From JAICSD01 sp963836665 (GTDB taxonomy: Bacteria; Acidobacteriota; Vicinamibacteria; Vicinamibacterales; 2-12-FULL-66-21): 64,000 nt of DNA. The notes below the pieces were generated by a model that was not told the origin of the DNA, did no database searches, and was given only the letters and a program-made list of their open reading frames with translations. A program made the translations under genes and the position numbers. The stretch spans positions 2,666,001 through 2,730,000 of the forward strand of contig CAWIKL010000001.1 in assembly GCA_963836665.1 (NCBI GenBank), written 5' to 3'. Of the stretch, positions 15,008 to 23,958 are shown piece after piece (position 1 is the stretch's first letter; every line of letters begins with the position of its first letter).

Positions 15008-16657
15008 ATGGCCCAGGCCCTCCACTACGAACCAGCCCGGCGCACGGTTGACGCGCTGCTGGCCCAACACCTTATTGGACGCATCTGGCGGCACGACGTC
15101 TCCGCCTGGGGCGCCACGCCGGCTGATCCGGTCGGGACGGCGATCGCTAACCGCCTCGGCTGGCTCGACGTGCCGGCCACGATGGAGAAAGAGCTCGACG
15201 GCGTGTCCGACGTGGCCGACCAGGTGCGCCGCGACGGGATCACCACCGTCTACCTGCTGGGCATGGGAGGCAGCAGCCTCTGCGCCGAAGTGATCCGGTC
15301 CGTCTACGGCGTCCGAGGGGGCCATCCGCAGCTCGTCGTCATGGACACGACCGACGAGGAGGCGATTCACGGCGCCGTCTCGAGGCTGGACGCAGCGCGG
15401 ACGCTCTTCCTCGTCGCCAGCAAGAGTGGCGGCACCATCGAACCCGCATCCATGGAGAGACTCTTCTGGGCTGAAGTGTCGCGCGTCCTCGGGCCTGCGG
15501 CCGGACGGCAATTTGTCGCGATCACGGATCCGGGCACTGGTCTCGCGCAGCTCGCAGGGCAGCGTGGCTATCGGCACACGTTTGTCAACCCCGCCGACAT
15601 CGGCGGCCGCTTCTCGGCACTCTCGCTGTTCGGTCTGGTGCCGGCCGCTTTGATCGGCGCCCCCGTGCGCGAGCTGCTGGCTGGCGGCGGCGAGATGGCG
15701 GCGGGCTGCAAGCAGGAGAATCATCAGAACGCCGGGCTCGAGCTCGGCGCCTTCATCGGCACCGCCGCCAACGCCGGACGCGACAAGCTGACCGTTTTGC
15801 TGCCGCCGTCGATGCGCACGCTCGGGCTCTGGATCGAGCAGCTGATCGCGGAGAGCACCGGCAAGCACGGTAAGGGAGCACTTCCGGTCGTCGACGAACC
15901 GCTCGCGCCGGCGTCCGAGTACGGCAGCGATCGCGTGTTCGTCAGCGTGTCCACCGATCACGACTCTCCCGACCTGGGGCGTGTTCAGGCCCTCGAGGAT
16001 GCCGGCCACCCGGTGCTGCGCTTGAGCACGCGGGCGCAGGCGCTCGGCGCGGAGTTCTTTCGTTGGGAATTCGCCACCGCGATCGCCGGCGCCGTGCTCG
16101 GCATCAACCCGTTCGACGAGCCGAACGTCGCGGAAGCGAAAGACAAGACCCGGGCGATTCTCGCCGCGCGCGATTTCAGCGGCGGCACGCCGGTCGCGTC
16201 GGGCGGCGGCGTATCGGTCTACTCGTCACATTTCAGCGGCGCGAGCCCGGCCCAGGTCGTCCGCAACGCGGTCGCGTCGCTGCAGCCTGGCGATTACGCC
16301 GGCTTCCTCTCCTACCTTCCGGCCGATTCTGGCGTCGAGGCGGCGGTGCTGAAAATCCGCGGCGACATTCAAGCGGCGCACACGGTGGCGAGCACGTACG
16401 GCCTGGGTCCGCGTTATCTCCACTCGAGCGGGCAGTATCACAAAGGGGGACCGAACAGGATGCTCGCATTCGTGCTGACCGGCGAGGATGCGACGGAAAC
16501 GCCCATTCCCGACGCGCCGTACTCATTCAAGCAGTTGAAGCGGGCGCAGGCGGTCGGCGACTTCCAGACGCTCGAAGCACACGACCGCCGCACCGTGCGC
16601 ATCCACTTCGACGCCGGCGTGGACCCGGTGAACGCGCTCAGAGAGCTGTTCGCGTAA
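15008..16657 (+). CDS. pgi: Glucose-6-phosphate isomerase, stand-alone form of the transaldolase-linked type
   Basis: 549 residues with SIS sugar-isomerase signatures: YLLGMGGSSLCAEVIRS, LVASKSGGTIEPAS, an ADIGGRFSALSLFGLVPAAL segment (PGI signature 1-like), and C-terminal YLHSSGQYHKGGPN. The sequence resembles the PGI half of bifunctional transaldolase/glucose-6-phosphate isomerase rather than E. coli Pgi. No transaldolase domain precedes it. It interconverts glucose-6-P and fructose-6-P. Starts 24 bp from the divergent ErpA-like gene and ends convergent to fumarase. Confidence 0.85.
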   Translation: MAQALHYEPARRTVDALLAQHLIGRIWRHDVSAWGATPADPVGTAIANRLGWLDVPATMEKELDGVSDVADQVRRDGITTVYLLGMGGSSLCAEVIRSVYGVRGGHPQLVVMDTTDEEAIHGAVSRLDAARTLFLVASKSGGTIEPASMERLFWAEVSRVLGPAAGRQFVAITDPGTGLAQLAGQRGYRHTFVNPADIGGRFSALSLFGLVPAALIGAPVRELLAGGGEMAAGCKQENHQNAGLELGAFIGTAANAGRDKLTVLLPPSMRTLGLWIEQLIAESTGKHGKGALPVVDEPLAPASEYGSDRVFVSVSTDHDSPDLGRVQALEDAGHPVLRLSTRAQALGAEFFRWEFATAIAGAVLGINPFDEPNVAEAKDKTRAILAARDFSGGTPVASGGGVSVYSSHFSGASPAQVVRNAVASLQPGDYAGFLSYLPADSGVEAAVLKIRGDIQAAHTVASTYGLGPRYLHSSGQYHKGGPNRMLAFVLTGEDATETPIPDAPYSFKQLKRAQAVGDFQTLEAHDRRTVRIHFDAGVDPVNALRELFA

Positions 16658-16700
16658 CACTGGCCGGTGGCCGGTGGCCGGTTACTGGCTGCTGGTGGCC
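16658..16700. repeat. Short GGCCGGT-type direct repeats between convergent genes
   Basis: Successive GGCCGGT/TGGCCG units (tggccggtggccggtggccggt and flanks) fill the junction between pgi and the 3' end of fumarase, running into the latter's last codons. I see no terminator hairpin here. Confidence 0.5.
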
Positions 16701-18259
16701 GATTCGCGGACGGCGGCCAGATGCGCGGCCGATTCGACTTCCACATCTTTGTGGAGGCTGTTGCCGTGCGCGTCCATCGTCACGATGGCGGGAAAATCGG
16801 TCACCTCGAGGTGCCACATCGCTTCGGGTGTGCCGAATTGCATCAACGACACGCCGGTCACGCGATCGATGCAACGCGCGTAGAACTGCGCTGCGCCGCC
16901 GATCCCGTTGAGATAAACCGCACCGGATTCCTTCAATCCGGCCAGCGTCTTCGGCCCCATGCCGCCCTTGCCGATGACGATGCGCACGCCGTAGCGCTTG
17001 AGAATCTCCGCCTGGTACGGCTCCTCGCGGATGCTCGTGGTCGGTCCGGCGGCGGTCACGCGCCAACCGCCTTCACCGGCAGGTTTTGCCTCGGCAGAGG
17101 TCTCTTCCTTCACCACGACCGGGCCGCAGTGATACAGGACGGACCCGCGCAGGTCGACGGGCGGTTCGTGATGCATCAAGTGATGGTGCACCTGGTCACG
17201 GCCGGTGTTCATGCGTCCCGATATGAGGACGACGTCGCCGACCTTGAGCGCACGGACCTGTTCGTCGGTGATGGGCGCCTGCAGGTGGACTTCGCGGCCG
17301 GTGCGCGGGAAGCCGGCCGCAACCTGCTCCGGTGTGAGCATAGGCACCGACGGCGTGTCCCCCTCGCGGTAGAGCCACGACGCGATCGCGCCGGTGGCGG
17401 CGTCGAGGGTGACGCCGAGCCGGCGGAAGGCCCAGCAGTCGTAAGCCACCGACACGAAGAAACTGGCGGGTAGCCGGTTGAGCGCACCGATCTTGCAGCC
17501 GATGAGCGACGTCTGGCCGCCGAATCCCATCGGACCGACGGCGAGCTGATTGGCCTCGTCCATCACCGCTGCTTCGATCGCAGCCAGGCGAGGATCCGGG
17601 TTGACGTCTTCGAGCGTGCGGAAGAGTTGCTCTTTCGCGTGGAGGTAGCCCGACGTCCGATCGCCGCCGACGCAGACGCCAACGGCGCCGGGCGCGCAGC
17701 CCTTGCCCTGCGCCTTCCACACGGCGTGCAGGATGCACTTGCGCACGCCTTCGAGCGAGCGGTCGGCGCGCCCGAGGTGATCGAGATCCACGGGCAACGC
17801 GTATTGCGCGTTCGTGTTCTCGCAGCCCCCGCCCTTCAGGATCAATTTCACCTCGATGGCGGCACGCTCCCACTGCTCGAAGTGGATGATCGGCGTGCCC
17901 GGGCCGAGGTTGTCGCCGGAGTTCTCGCCGGTGATCGAGTCGACGGAGTTCGGCCGCAGCTTGCCTCGCCGCGTGGCTTCGGCGACCGCCTCGCGAATCT
18001 GCTGCTTCATCCAGATCTGGTTGGCACCGACCGGGACTTTCACCTCGAAGGTCGGCATGCCGGTGTCCTGGCAGATGGGGCCCTCGCAGGCCGCAGCCTG
18101 GTCGATGTTCTGCGCAATGATCGTCAGCGCCTGGCCGGCGCGCGTCGCCGGCGCCTCGGTGGCAAGCGCAAGCCCCATCGCCTTGCGCACGTCTGGCGGT
18201 AAGTCGGTCGAGGTGCGGGCGATGAGCTGCACCATGCTGTCGCGGAACGAGGGAAGCAT
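16682..18259 (-). CDS. fumA: Class I (iron-sulfur) fumarate hydratase
   Basis: 525 residues covering both the alpha and beta parts of class I fumarases. Cluster-ligand cysteines lie in GPICQDTGMP, GGGCENTNAQ and QGKGCAPG contexts; the beta part has GRMNTGRDQVHHHL and VIGKGGMGPKTL. It hydrates fumarate to malate and needs a [4Fe-4S] cluster, hence oxygen-sensitive. It is divergent to aspartase with a 24-bp gap, and a TATACT lies 7 nt before the ATG. Together the two genes would turn aspartate into malate. Confidence 0.9.
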   Translation of the reverse strand: MLPSFRDSMVQLIARTSTDLPPDVRKAMGLALATEAPATRAGQALTIIAQNIDQAAACEGPICQDTGMPTFEVKVPVGANQIWMKQQIREAVAEATRRGKLRPNSVDSITGENSGDNLGPGTPIIHFEQWERAAIEVKLILKGGGCENTNAQYALPVDLDHLGRADRSLEGVRKCILHAVWKAQGKGCAPGAVGVCVGGDRTSGYLHAKEQLFRTLEDVNPDPRLAAIEAAVMDEANQLAVGPMGFGGQTSLIGCKIGALNRLPASFFVSVAYDCWAFRRLGVTLDAATGAIASWLYREGDTPSVPMLTPEQVAAGFPRTGREVHLQAPITDEQVRALKVGDVVLISGRMNTGRDQVHHHLMHHEPPVDLRGSVLYHCGPVVVKEETSAEAKPAGEGGWRVTAAGPTTSIREEPYQAEILKRYGVRIVIGKGGMGPKTLAGLKESGAVYLNGIGGAAQFYARCIDRVTGVSLMQFGTPEAMWHLEVTDFPAIVTMDAHGNSLHKDVEVESAAHLAAVRESATSSQ

Positions 18260-18266
18260 ACGGGCC

Positions 18267-18274
18267 AGTATAAT
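18267..18274. promoter_or_regulatory. Overlapping divergent -10 elements (fumarase / aspartase)
   Basis: In the 24-bp gap, the minus strand reads TATACT (18272-18267), 7 nt from the fumarase ATG. The plus strand reads TATAAT (18269-18274), 9 nt from the aspartase ATG. This is the same architecture and gap length as at 14984-15007. Weak or absent -35 boxes. Confidence 0.45.
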
Positions 18275-18283
18275 TGAGGGTGG

Positions 18284-19687
18284 ATGGCCACGCGGATCGA
18301 GCGCGATCCTCTCGGCGAGCTGGAGGTGCCCGCTGAGGCGTACTACGGCGTACAGACACAGCGGGCCGTCGAAAACTTTCCGATCAGCGGCCTGAAGGCG
18401 CCGGCCGCGCTAGTGACCGCGACCGTGCTCGTCAAGCAGGCATGCGCACGCGCCAACGCGTCGCTCGGCCGCCTCGACGCCGCCGTCGCCGACGCGATCG
18501 CAGGGGCCGCTGACGAAATTCTCCGCGGCCAGCTCCGCGATCAGTTCGTCGTCGACGTCTACCAGGCCGGCGCCGGCACGTCGCACAACATGAATGCGAA
18601 CGAGGTGCTGGCCAACCGTGCCGGCGAGATCCTCGGCGAGGCCCGCGGCACCTATCGACGCGTACACCCGAACGATCACGTCAACATGGGCCAGTCGACC
18701 AACGACGTGTTTCCGACGGCGACGCGGCTCGCGCTGCTGCTGGTACTGCCCGACGTGCTCGGCGCCGCCGAGCGGCTCGCCGATGCGCTCGACGGCAAGT
18801 CGCGCGAGTTCGAACGGATCCTCAAGACGGGGCGTACGCACCTGCAGGACGCCGTGCCGATCACGTTCGGCCAGGAGTTCGGCGGCTACGCCGCGAACGT
18901 CCGGCATGCGGCCGAGGAACTGCGCCGTAGCGCCGACGCGTTGCATGAGCTGAATCTCGGATCGACCGCGGTCGGCACCGGGCTGAACGCTGGCGACGAT
19001 GTCACCGCCGCCGCCATCGCCAACCTGTCGCGCGCGACCGCGCTGCCGCTGGCGGCCGCGCGCAACCGCTTCCGCGTCACGCAGAGCATGGGCGACGTGC
19101 TCGCCTATTCGGGCGCGCTCCGCCGCCTCGCCGTCGAGGTCGACAAGATCGCGTCCGACTTGCGCCTGCTCAGCATGGGCCCACGCGCGGGGATCGCGGA
19201 ACTGCAGCTGCCGGCCGTCCAGCCGGGGTCATCGATCATGCCGGGGAAGGTCAATCCGTCGGTGCCCGAGATGGTCAACCAGGTCTGCCAGCAGGTCTGG
19301 GGATGTGACGCCACGATCCTCGCCGCCGCCGCCGCCGGCCAACTCGAATTGAACGTGATGATGCCGGTGATGGCCTGGAACGCGCTGCACGCGTCTGCGA
19401 TCTTCGCGAGCGCGATGCGCGTCCTCGCCGAACGCAGCGTGGCCGGGCTGCGCGCAGACGAGGCGCGCGCGCGCGAACTCATGGATCGCAGCACCGCGGT
19501 CGCCACCGCGCTCAGCCCGTACATCGGCTATGCCGCGACGGCCGACATCGCCAAGGAAGCGGTGAAGACGGGTCAGTCGATCGCCGACATTGTGCGGGCC
19601 CGCCGGCTGTTGCCCGAAGACCAGCTGGCGGAGATCCTCTCGCCCGAGGCGATGACCTCGCCCGGCATCCCGGGGAAAAAACGCTGA
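18284..19687 (+). CDS. aspA: Aspartate ammonia-lyase (class II fumarase/aspartase superfamily)
   Basis: 467 residues. N-terminal YYGVQTQRAVENF, AGAGTSHNMNANEVLANRA, THLQDAVPITFGQEF and the superfamily signature GSSIMPGKVNP are all present. Aspartase-like features (YYGVQT-xRAVENF, SVPEMVNQVCQQVWG) favour AspA over FumC. A class I fumarase next door also argues against a second fumarase. It deaminates L-aspartate to fumarate and ammonia. The stop overlaps the next ATG (TGATG). Confidence 0.8.
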   Translation: MATRIERDPLGELEVPAEAYYGVQTQRAVENFPISGLKAPAALVTATVLVKQACARANASLGRLDAAVADAIAGAADEILRGQLRDQFVVDVYQAGAGTSHNMNANEVLANRAGEILGEARGTYRRVHPNDHVNMGQSTNDVFPTATRLALLLVLPDVLGAAERLADALDGKSREFERILKTGRTHLQDAVPITFGQEFGGYAANVRHAAEELRRSADALHELNLGSTAVGTGLNAGDDVTAAAIANLSRATALPLAAARNRFRVTQSMGDVLAYSGALRRLAVEVDKIASDLRLLSMGPRAGIAELQLPAVQPGSSIMPGKVNPSVPEMVNQVCQQVWGCDATILAAAAAGQLELNVMMPVMAWNALHASAIFASAMRVLAERSVAGLRADEARARELMDRSTAVATALSPYIGYAATADIAKEAVKTGQSIADIVRARRLLPEDQLAEILSPEAMTSPGIPGKKR

Positions 19688-20355
19688 TGCGCACGCTGGG
19701 AATCGCCGCGATGGCGGCGCTGCTGGTCGTCGGGACCGGCGCGGCCCAGTCCAGGCCGGCCGAGCCGGCCAAGTCGCGACTGTTTCCCCCCGCACGGCTA
19801 GGCCAGCTGGAAGGGCCGGACCGCGACGCCTGGCAGCGTCCCGATCAGATCATGGACGCGCTTCAGATCGGCGAGAGCAGCGTCGTCGCCGACCTCGGAG
19901 CGGGCGGCGGCTGGTTCACGGTGCGCCTCGCTCAGCGCGTCAGGCCCAACGGACACGTCTACGCCGAGGACATCCAGCCGCAGATGGTCCAGGCGATCGA
20001 GCGGCGCGTGCAACGCGACGGGTTCCAGAAAGAAGTGACGACGAAGCGGGGGACGGCGGACGATCCCAAACTCCCCGACGGCGCGCTCGACGCGGTCCTG
20101 ATTGTCGACGCGTACCACGAAATCGAGCGCCCGGTGATGCTGCTGCAGAACGTCAGGAAGTCGCTCAAGCCAACGGGGGTCGTCGCGATCATCAATTTCA
20201 AGAAGGACGGCGGTGGGCCCGGGCCGGACATGGAGACGCGTGTCGATTCGGAAAAAGTGGTGGCGGACGCCGCGGCCGCCGGGCTCGAGCTCCGCAGGCG
20301 CGAGAGCTTCCTGCGATACCAGTACATGCTGACCTTCGGCCCGGCGCCGAAATGA
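19687..20355 (+). CDS. Class I SAM-dependent methyltransferase with signal peptide
   Basis: 222 residues. The N-terminus MRTLGIAAMAALLVVGTGAA is a clear Sec signal peptide. The mature part has the Rossmann motif I VVADLGAGGGWFTVRLA, post-I VYAEDIQP, and LDAVLIVDAYHEI. Motif I and the fold are intact, so activity is expected, but export would place it where SAM is absent. Family members with such signals are recurrent and unexplained. Coupled by TGATG to aspA and by ATGA to the prenyl synthase. Confidence 0.7.
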   Translation: MRTLGIAAMAALLVVGTGAAQSRPAEPAKSRLFPPARLGQLEGPDRDAWQRPDQIMDALQIGESSVVADLGAGGGWFTVRLAQRVRPNGHVYAEDIQPQMVQAIERRVQRDGFQKEVTTKRGTADDPKLPDGALDAVLIVDAYHEIERPVMLLQNVRKSLKPTGVVAIINFKKDGGGPGPDMETRVDSEKVVADAAAAGLELRRRESFLRYQYMLTFGPAPK

Positions 20356-21215
20356 GCGGCGTTCCGGCCTTCTTCGTCGATTACCAGGCCAAGGTCAGCG
20401 CGGCATTGCAGGAACTGCTGCGCCCGCGCGCGAGCCGGGTCGAGGACGCCATGGCCTACACGGCGCTCGCCCCGTCCAAACAGGTGCGTGCGGTGCTGGT
20501 CATGCTCTGCGCCGAATTGTGCCGCGGCCGTGTCGAACGCGCCGTGCCGGCCGCGGCCGCAATCGAGCTCGTGCACGCCTCGTCGCTCATCCTCGACGAT
20601 TTGCCGGCGATGGACGACGCGCCGCTGCGGCGCGGCCTGCGCGCGAATCACCTCGCGTTCGGCGATGCGACCGCGATCCTGGCGGCGTTCGGCCTGCTCA
20701 ACCTCGCCTACGGCATCATCGCGCGGCAATATCCGCCTGCGATCGCCGCCCCCATGGCGGCGGTCGTCTCCGATGCGGTCGGTGCGTCCGGCCTGATCGG
20801 CGGTCAGGCCCTCGATCTCGAGGCGACCGACCGGGCGATCACGTTCGAGATGCTCGAGAAGATCCACCGCGGCAAGACGGGGGCGTTGTTCGTGGCGGCC
20901 GCGACGTGCGGAGCCGTGACCGCCGGAGCTGCCGCGGAGCCGATCGCTGCGCTGACCGCCTACGCCAAGAACCTCGGACTCGCCTTCCAGATCGTCGACG
21001 ACCTGCTCGACGTCACGGGCACGAGCGCGGACACCGGCAAAGCGGTCCGCGCCGACGCGCGCAAGACGACGTTCGTGTCGTTCAGCGGTGTCGACGGCGC
21101 GCGGCAACTCGCGGTGGAGTTGTGCGAGACGGCGGACCGCGCCTTGACGCCGTTCGGCACCGGTGCCGATCGCCTTCGCGAGCTGTCGGCGTTCGTCGCA
21201 GCGCGACGTCTCTGA
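20352..21215 (+). CDS. Polyprenyl diphosphate synthase (FPP/GGPP synthase type)
   Basis: 287 residues of the trans-isoprenyl synthase fold. The first Asp-rich motif is DDLPAMDD (residues 82-89), and the second is VDDLLD near residue 215. The usual GGKRxRP entry motif is altered to SKQVRAVL, keeping Lys and Arg. The four-residue spacing in the first DD-x4-D motif is typical of bacterial FPP/GGPP synthases. It makes C15-C20 prenyl diphosphates for quinones, carotenoids or undecaprenyl carriers. Coupled to the upstream methyltransferase gene. Confidence 0.85.
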   Translation: MSGVPAFFVDYQAKVSAALQELLRPRASRVEDAMAYTALAPSKQVRAVLVMLCAELCRGRVERAVPAAAAIELVHASSLILDDLPAMDDAPLRRGLRANHLAFGDATAILAAFGLLNLAYGIIARQYPPAIAAPMAAVVSDAVGASGLIGGQALDLEATDRAITFEMLEKIHRGKTGALFVAAATCGAVTAGAAAEPIAALTAYAKNLGLAFQIVDDLLDVTGTSADTGKAVRADARKTTFVSFSGVDGARQLAVELCETADRALTPFGTGADRLRELSAFVAARRL

Positions 21216-21380
21216 ATCCCTGACCGCTCATCGCTGATCCTGAATCCCTCATCGCGAATCCCTGAATCGCGAATCCCACAGCCAATCTCGAATCGAATCC
21301 CGCAGCGCGGCCTGAACCGATCCGCGCTGCGGGATTCGCGATCCGGGATCAGCGTTCAGCGACCAGGGATTCAGGTGACA
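21216..21380. repeat. Intergenic GAATCCC-repeat tract with 16-bp inverted repeat
   Basis: The gap holds many copies of CGAATCCC / CTGAATCCC. Its core is a perfect 16-bp inverted repeat: GAATCCCGCAGCGCGG at 21295-21310 and its complement at 21322-21337, with an 11-nt loop. The right half carries the same GGGATTC units in inverse orientation. It may be a strong hairpin or terminator without a U-run, or a slippage-derived array. Confidence 0.6.
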
Positions 21381-21404
21381 GCCGGGGTACACTGGTCGGG
21401 CCGC

Positions 21405-23321
21405 ATGAACCTGCCGCCAGAGCGACGCATCGACGAGCTGCGCGAGCAACTGAAGGCGCTCGGCTATCTCGACGCAGGTGTCGATCGCTTCGTGCTCGGC
21501 GGCGCGCGGCAGACGCGCGGGCCGCTCGGCATTGCGGTGCGCGCGGCTCTGCGCGTCGGCGTGCTCGGCGGCGCGTTGCTCGGACCGGCGGCGGCAATCG
21601 GGCTCGGCGCGCGGTTGCCCGGCCTGGTCAGCGGCGTCAAGGACGCCGTCGTCGTCGCTCTTTATCTCGCCATCATCTTTGCCGTCGCAGTCGCCGGCAG
21701 CGCCTTCGTCGTGAGCATGGCGTCGGCGGTGTTCGCGGGACGAGACGGTGAACGGTTCGCCGGCCGCGCGCGCCAGGCATCGCGCGCCGCAGCATGGATT
21801 TTCACGTTCGGCTCGCTGCTCTACTTGACGCTCTGGTGGCGCACCGCCAACGCCGGTTTCGGCTGGAGCGCGCCGGTGTGGACGGCGTTCGCGCTGATTG
21901 TCGCCGTCGCGATCAGCTTGCTGCTCGGGCATGCAGTACGGATCGCAACGCTGGCGGTCCTTGCGGCACGCGGTCGCGCCGGATCGCTGCCGCCGGTGAC
22001 GGCGCGCTCCTGGCGGGTCGTCGTCGGGGGAGGCGCGCTCGCGTTTGCCGGTGCCGCGGCGCTGCTCGTGTCGACGGCCGCCGTCGAAGGGCCGCACGGG
22101 CCCGAACATCCGGCGCTGACCGTCGTCTCGAACGGCCGCGTCGTCCGTGTGATCGCCATCGACGGCTTCGACCCGGCGATGTTCGATGCGTTTGCCGGCG
22201 ATCTCGCGACACGATTTCCAGGCATGCGAGCTCGCGTCGAGCCGCAGGACACGTCCGATCCCGCGCGAGCATGGACGACGATCGCCACGGGCGTGCCACC
22301 CGATGTTCACGGCGTGCACGCCGTCGAAACCCGGCGCGTCGCTGGGCTGCAGGGACGGCTCGCCGCGGACGCCGGTCCCATTGCCACCGCCGTCGGCGCA
22401 GCGACAGACCTGCTCCGCCTGACGAAGCCGTCGGCCGCGAGCCGGGACGAACGCCGCGTCAAGACGCTGTGGGAGGTGGCCGAGGAAGCCGGACTCCGTA
22501 CCGCGGTCGTGAACTGGTGGGCGACATGGCCGGCACCGCCGACAGGCGGCATCGTCGTCACCGATCGCGCGCTGCTCCGGCTCGAGCAGGGAGGCGCGCT
22601 CGACGGCGAAATCGGCCCCGCCTCGCTCTACGAACCGCTGCGCGCGGCGTGGCCGTCGATTCGCGCGCGCGCGCGCGCCGCCGCGGCGCAACTGCAATCA
22701 TCGGATGCGGAGGTCACGGCGGTACTGCGGCGATCCGCAGAGCTCGACGCGTCGGTCGTCGGCCTGCTCGATACTCTTCCCAGCGATCAGCGCGACCTCG
22801 AGATTGTCTACCTGCCTGGCCTCGATATCGCGCAGCACACTCTTCTTGGGGGCCGCGGCGGGGCGAGCCAGACGCCCTCGGGACTGGGCACTCGCGTCGA
22901 AGCGTTGCGGCTGTATTACTCGTTCTTGCGGCGACTTCTCGATCCGCTGCTCACTCCACCGGACCGGGCAGACGTACTGATCGTGACGCAACCCGGACGC
23001 GTGGACTCGCCCGCCGCGGGTACGGTCGCCGCATATTGGGGAGCGAAGATGTTCGCCGACGGACCACCAGGCGCCCGCGAGGGGCGCGCGCCACGCGCCG
23101 AGGACATCGCGCCGACGATCCTGAACGGCCTCGGAATCCCGTTGAGCCGAGAGCTCGCCGGCCAGCCGCTCCCGCTGCTCCTCGGGATGCCGACAAACGT
23201 CGGGGTGCCACGCTATGTCGATACCTACGGACGGCCGTCAGCGACGACCGTGGTCAGCACCGGCAAACCTCTCGATCGCGAAACGATCGATCGACTTCGC
23301 AGTCTCGGTTATATCAAGTAG
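21405..23321 (+). CDS. Membrane-anchored alkaline-phosphatase-superfamily protein (type I phosphodiesterase-like)
   Basis: 638 residues. The N-terminal 240 residues contain about four to five hydrophobic helices (for example AVVVALYLAIIFAVAVAGSAFVV and VWTAFALIVAVAISLLLG). The remainder resembles the type I phosphodiesterase/nucleotide pyrophosphatase fold: VIAIDGFDPAMFD (metal Asp), ARAWTTIATGVPPDVHGVHAV (nucleophile Thr and HG motif), YLPGLDIAQHT (metal Asp/His) and RAEDIAPTILNGLGIPLS. It ends RLRSLGYIK, a tail seen in Acidobacterial sulfatase/phosphodiesterases. Likely acts outside the membrane on a phosphate or sulfate ester. I chose the ATG at 21405; an upstream in-frame ATG at 21375 lies in repeats. 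Confidence 0.75.
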   Translation: MNLPPERRIDELREQLKALGYLDAGVDRFVLGGARQTRGPLGIAVRAALRVGVLGGALLGPAAAIGLGARLPGLVSGVKDAVVVALYLAIIFAVAVAGSAFVVSMASAVFAGRDGERFAGRARQASRAAAWIFTFGSLLYLTLWWRTANAGFGWSAPVWTAFALIVAVAISLLLGHAVRIATLAVLAARGRAGSLPPVTARSWRVVVGGGALAFAGAAALLVSTAAVEGPHGPEHPALTVVSNGRVVRVIAIDGFDPAMFDAFAGDLATRFPGMRARVEPQDTSDPARAWTTIATGVPPDVHGVHAVETRRVAGLQGRLAADAGPIATAVGAATDLLRLTKPSAASRDERRVKTLWEVAEEAGLRTAVVNWWATWPAPPTGGIVVTDRALLRLEQGGALDGEIGPASLYEPLRAAWPSIRARARAAAAQLQSSDAEVTAVLRRSAELDASVVGLLDTLPSDQRDLEIVYLPGLDIAQHTLLGGRGGASQTPSGLGTRVEALRLYYSFLRRLLDPLLTPPDRADVLIVTQPGRVDSPAAGTVAAYWGAKMFADGPPGAREGRAPRAEDIAPTILNGLGIPLSRELAGQPLPLLLGMPTNVGVPRYVDTYGRPSATTVVSTGKPLDRETIDRLRSLGYIK

Positions 23322-23341
23322 CCGGCGTCTGGAAGCCGGCA

Positions 23342-23357
23342 GCTGACAACTGTCAGC
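23342..23357. repeat. Short palindrome at a convergent junction
   Basis: GCTGACAACTGTCAGC (7-bp arms) overlaps the end of bioY. Preceding it is GCCGG...GCCGGC. It could be a weak bidirectional terminator; no T-run is visible. Confidence 0.35.
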
Positions 23358-23958
23358 GTAGAAACCGCCACGCGGCGGGCAACACAGTGGCAGCGAGGAA
23401 GATCTTGAGGATATCGGCCGGCAGGAACGGGACGAGGCCGGCTGCGACGGCGGCGCCGAGACCAACGTGCGGCATGCCAAACGCCATCCAGCACACGCCG
23501 CAGGTGAACACGACGGCGAGGCCGGCGGCCATCGCCAGAACCGACGTCAAGTATCGGCGATCGAAACCGCGCGCGGCGAGATGACCCGCCACCAGCGCCG
23601 CGAACGGATAGCTCATGAGATAACCGCCGGTCGGACCGAGCAGGCGCGCGGCTCCCTGCGGCAGCGCCGGCGAGGCGGCAAACACCGGCAGCCCCGCGAG
23701 GCCGAGCGCCAGATAGGCGATTTGGCAGGTGAAGCCGAGACGTGGACCGAGCACGGCGCCGGCGAGCAGGACCACCATCGGCTGCAGTGTGAATGGTACC
23801 GGCGTGAACGGCAGCGGAATGCTGACCTGGGCGGCCGCAATCGTCGCCACGGTCGCAAACAGAACGGCGATGGTGCGGACCGCGGGCGACAGGTCGGCGC
23901 GCGCCGCTGCCGCCTGCAAGAACGTTCCGCCGGCAAACGGCTCGACACGGGTACTCAT
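23353..23958 (-). CDS. bioY: Biotin transporter BioY (ECF substrate-binding component)
   Basis: 201 residues with five to six hydrophobic segments and BioY hallmarks: VSIPLPFTPVPFTLQPMVVLLAGAVLGPRLG, LALGLAGLPVF, and LGPTGGYLMSYPFAALVAGHLA. It binds biotin for ECF-type import; no ECF A/T genes are adjacent, so it may act alone or with a shared module. I chose the ATG at 23958; a TAGAAT lies 8 nt upstream, suggesting a leaderless message. Divergent to thiD across 18 bp. Confidence 0.88.
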   Translation of the reverse strand: MSTRVEPFAGGTFLQAAAARADLSPAVRTIAVLFATVATIAAAQVSIPLPFTPVPFTLQPMVVLLAGAVLGPRLGFTCQIAYLALGLAGLPVFAASPALPQGAARLLGPTGGYLMSYPFAALVAGHLAARGFDRRYLTSVLAMAAGLAVVFTCGVCWMAFGMPHVGLGAAVAAGLVPFLPADILKIFLAATVLPAAWRFLR

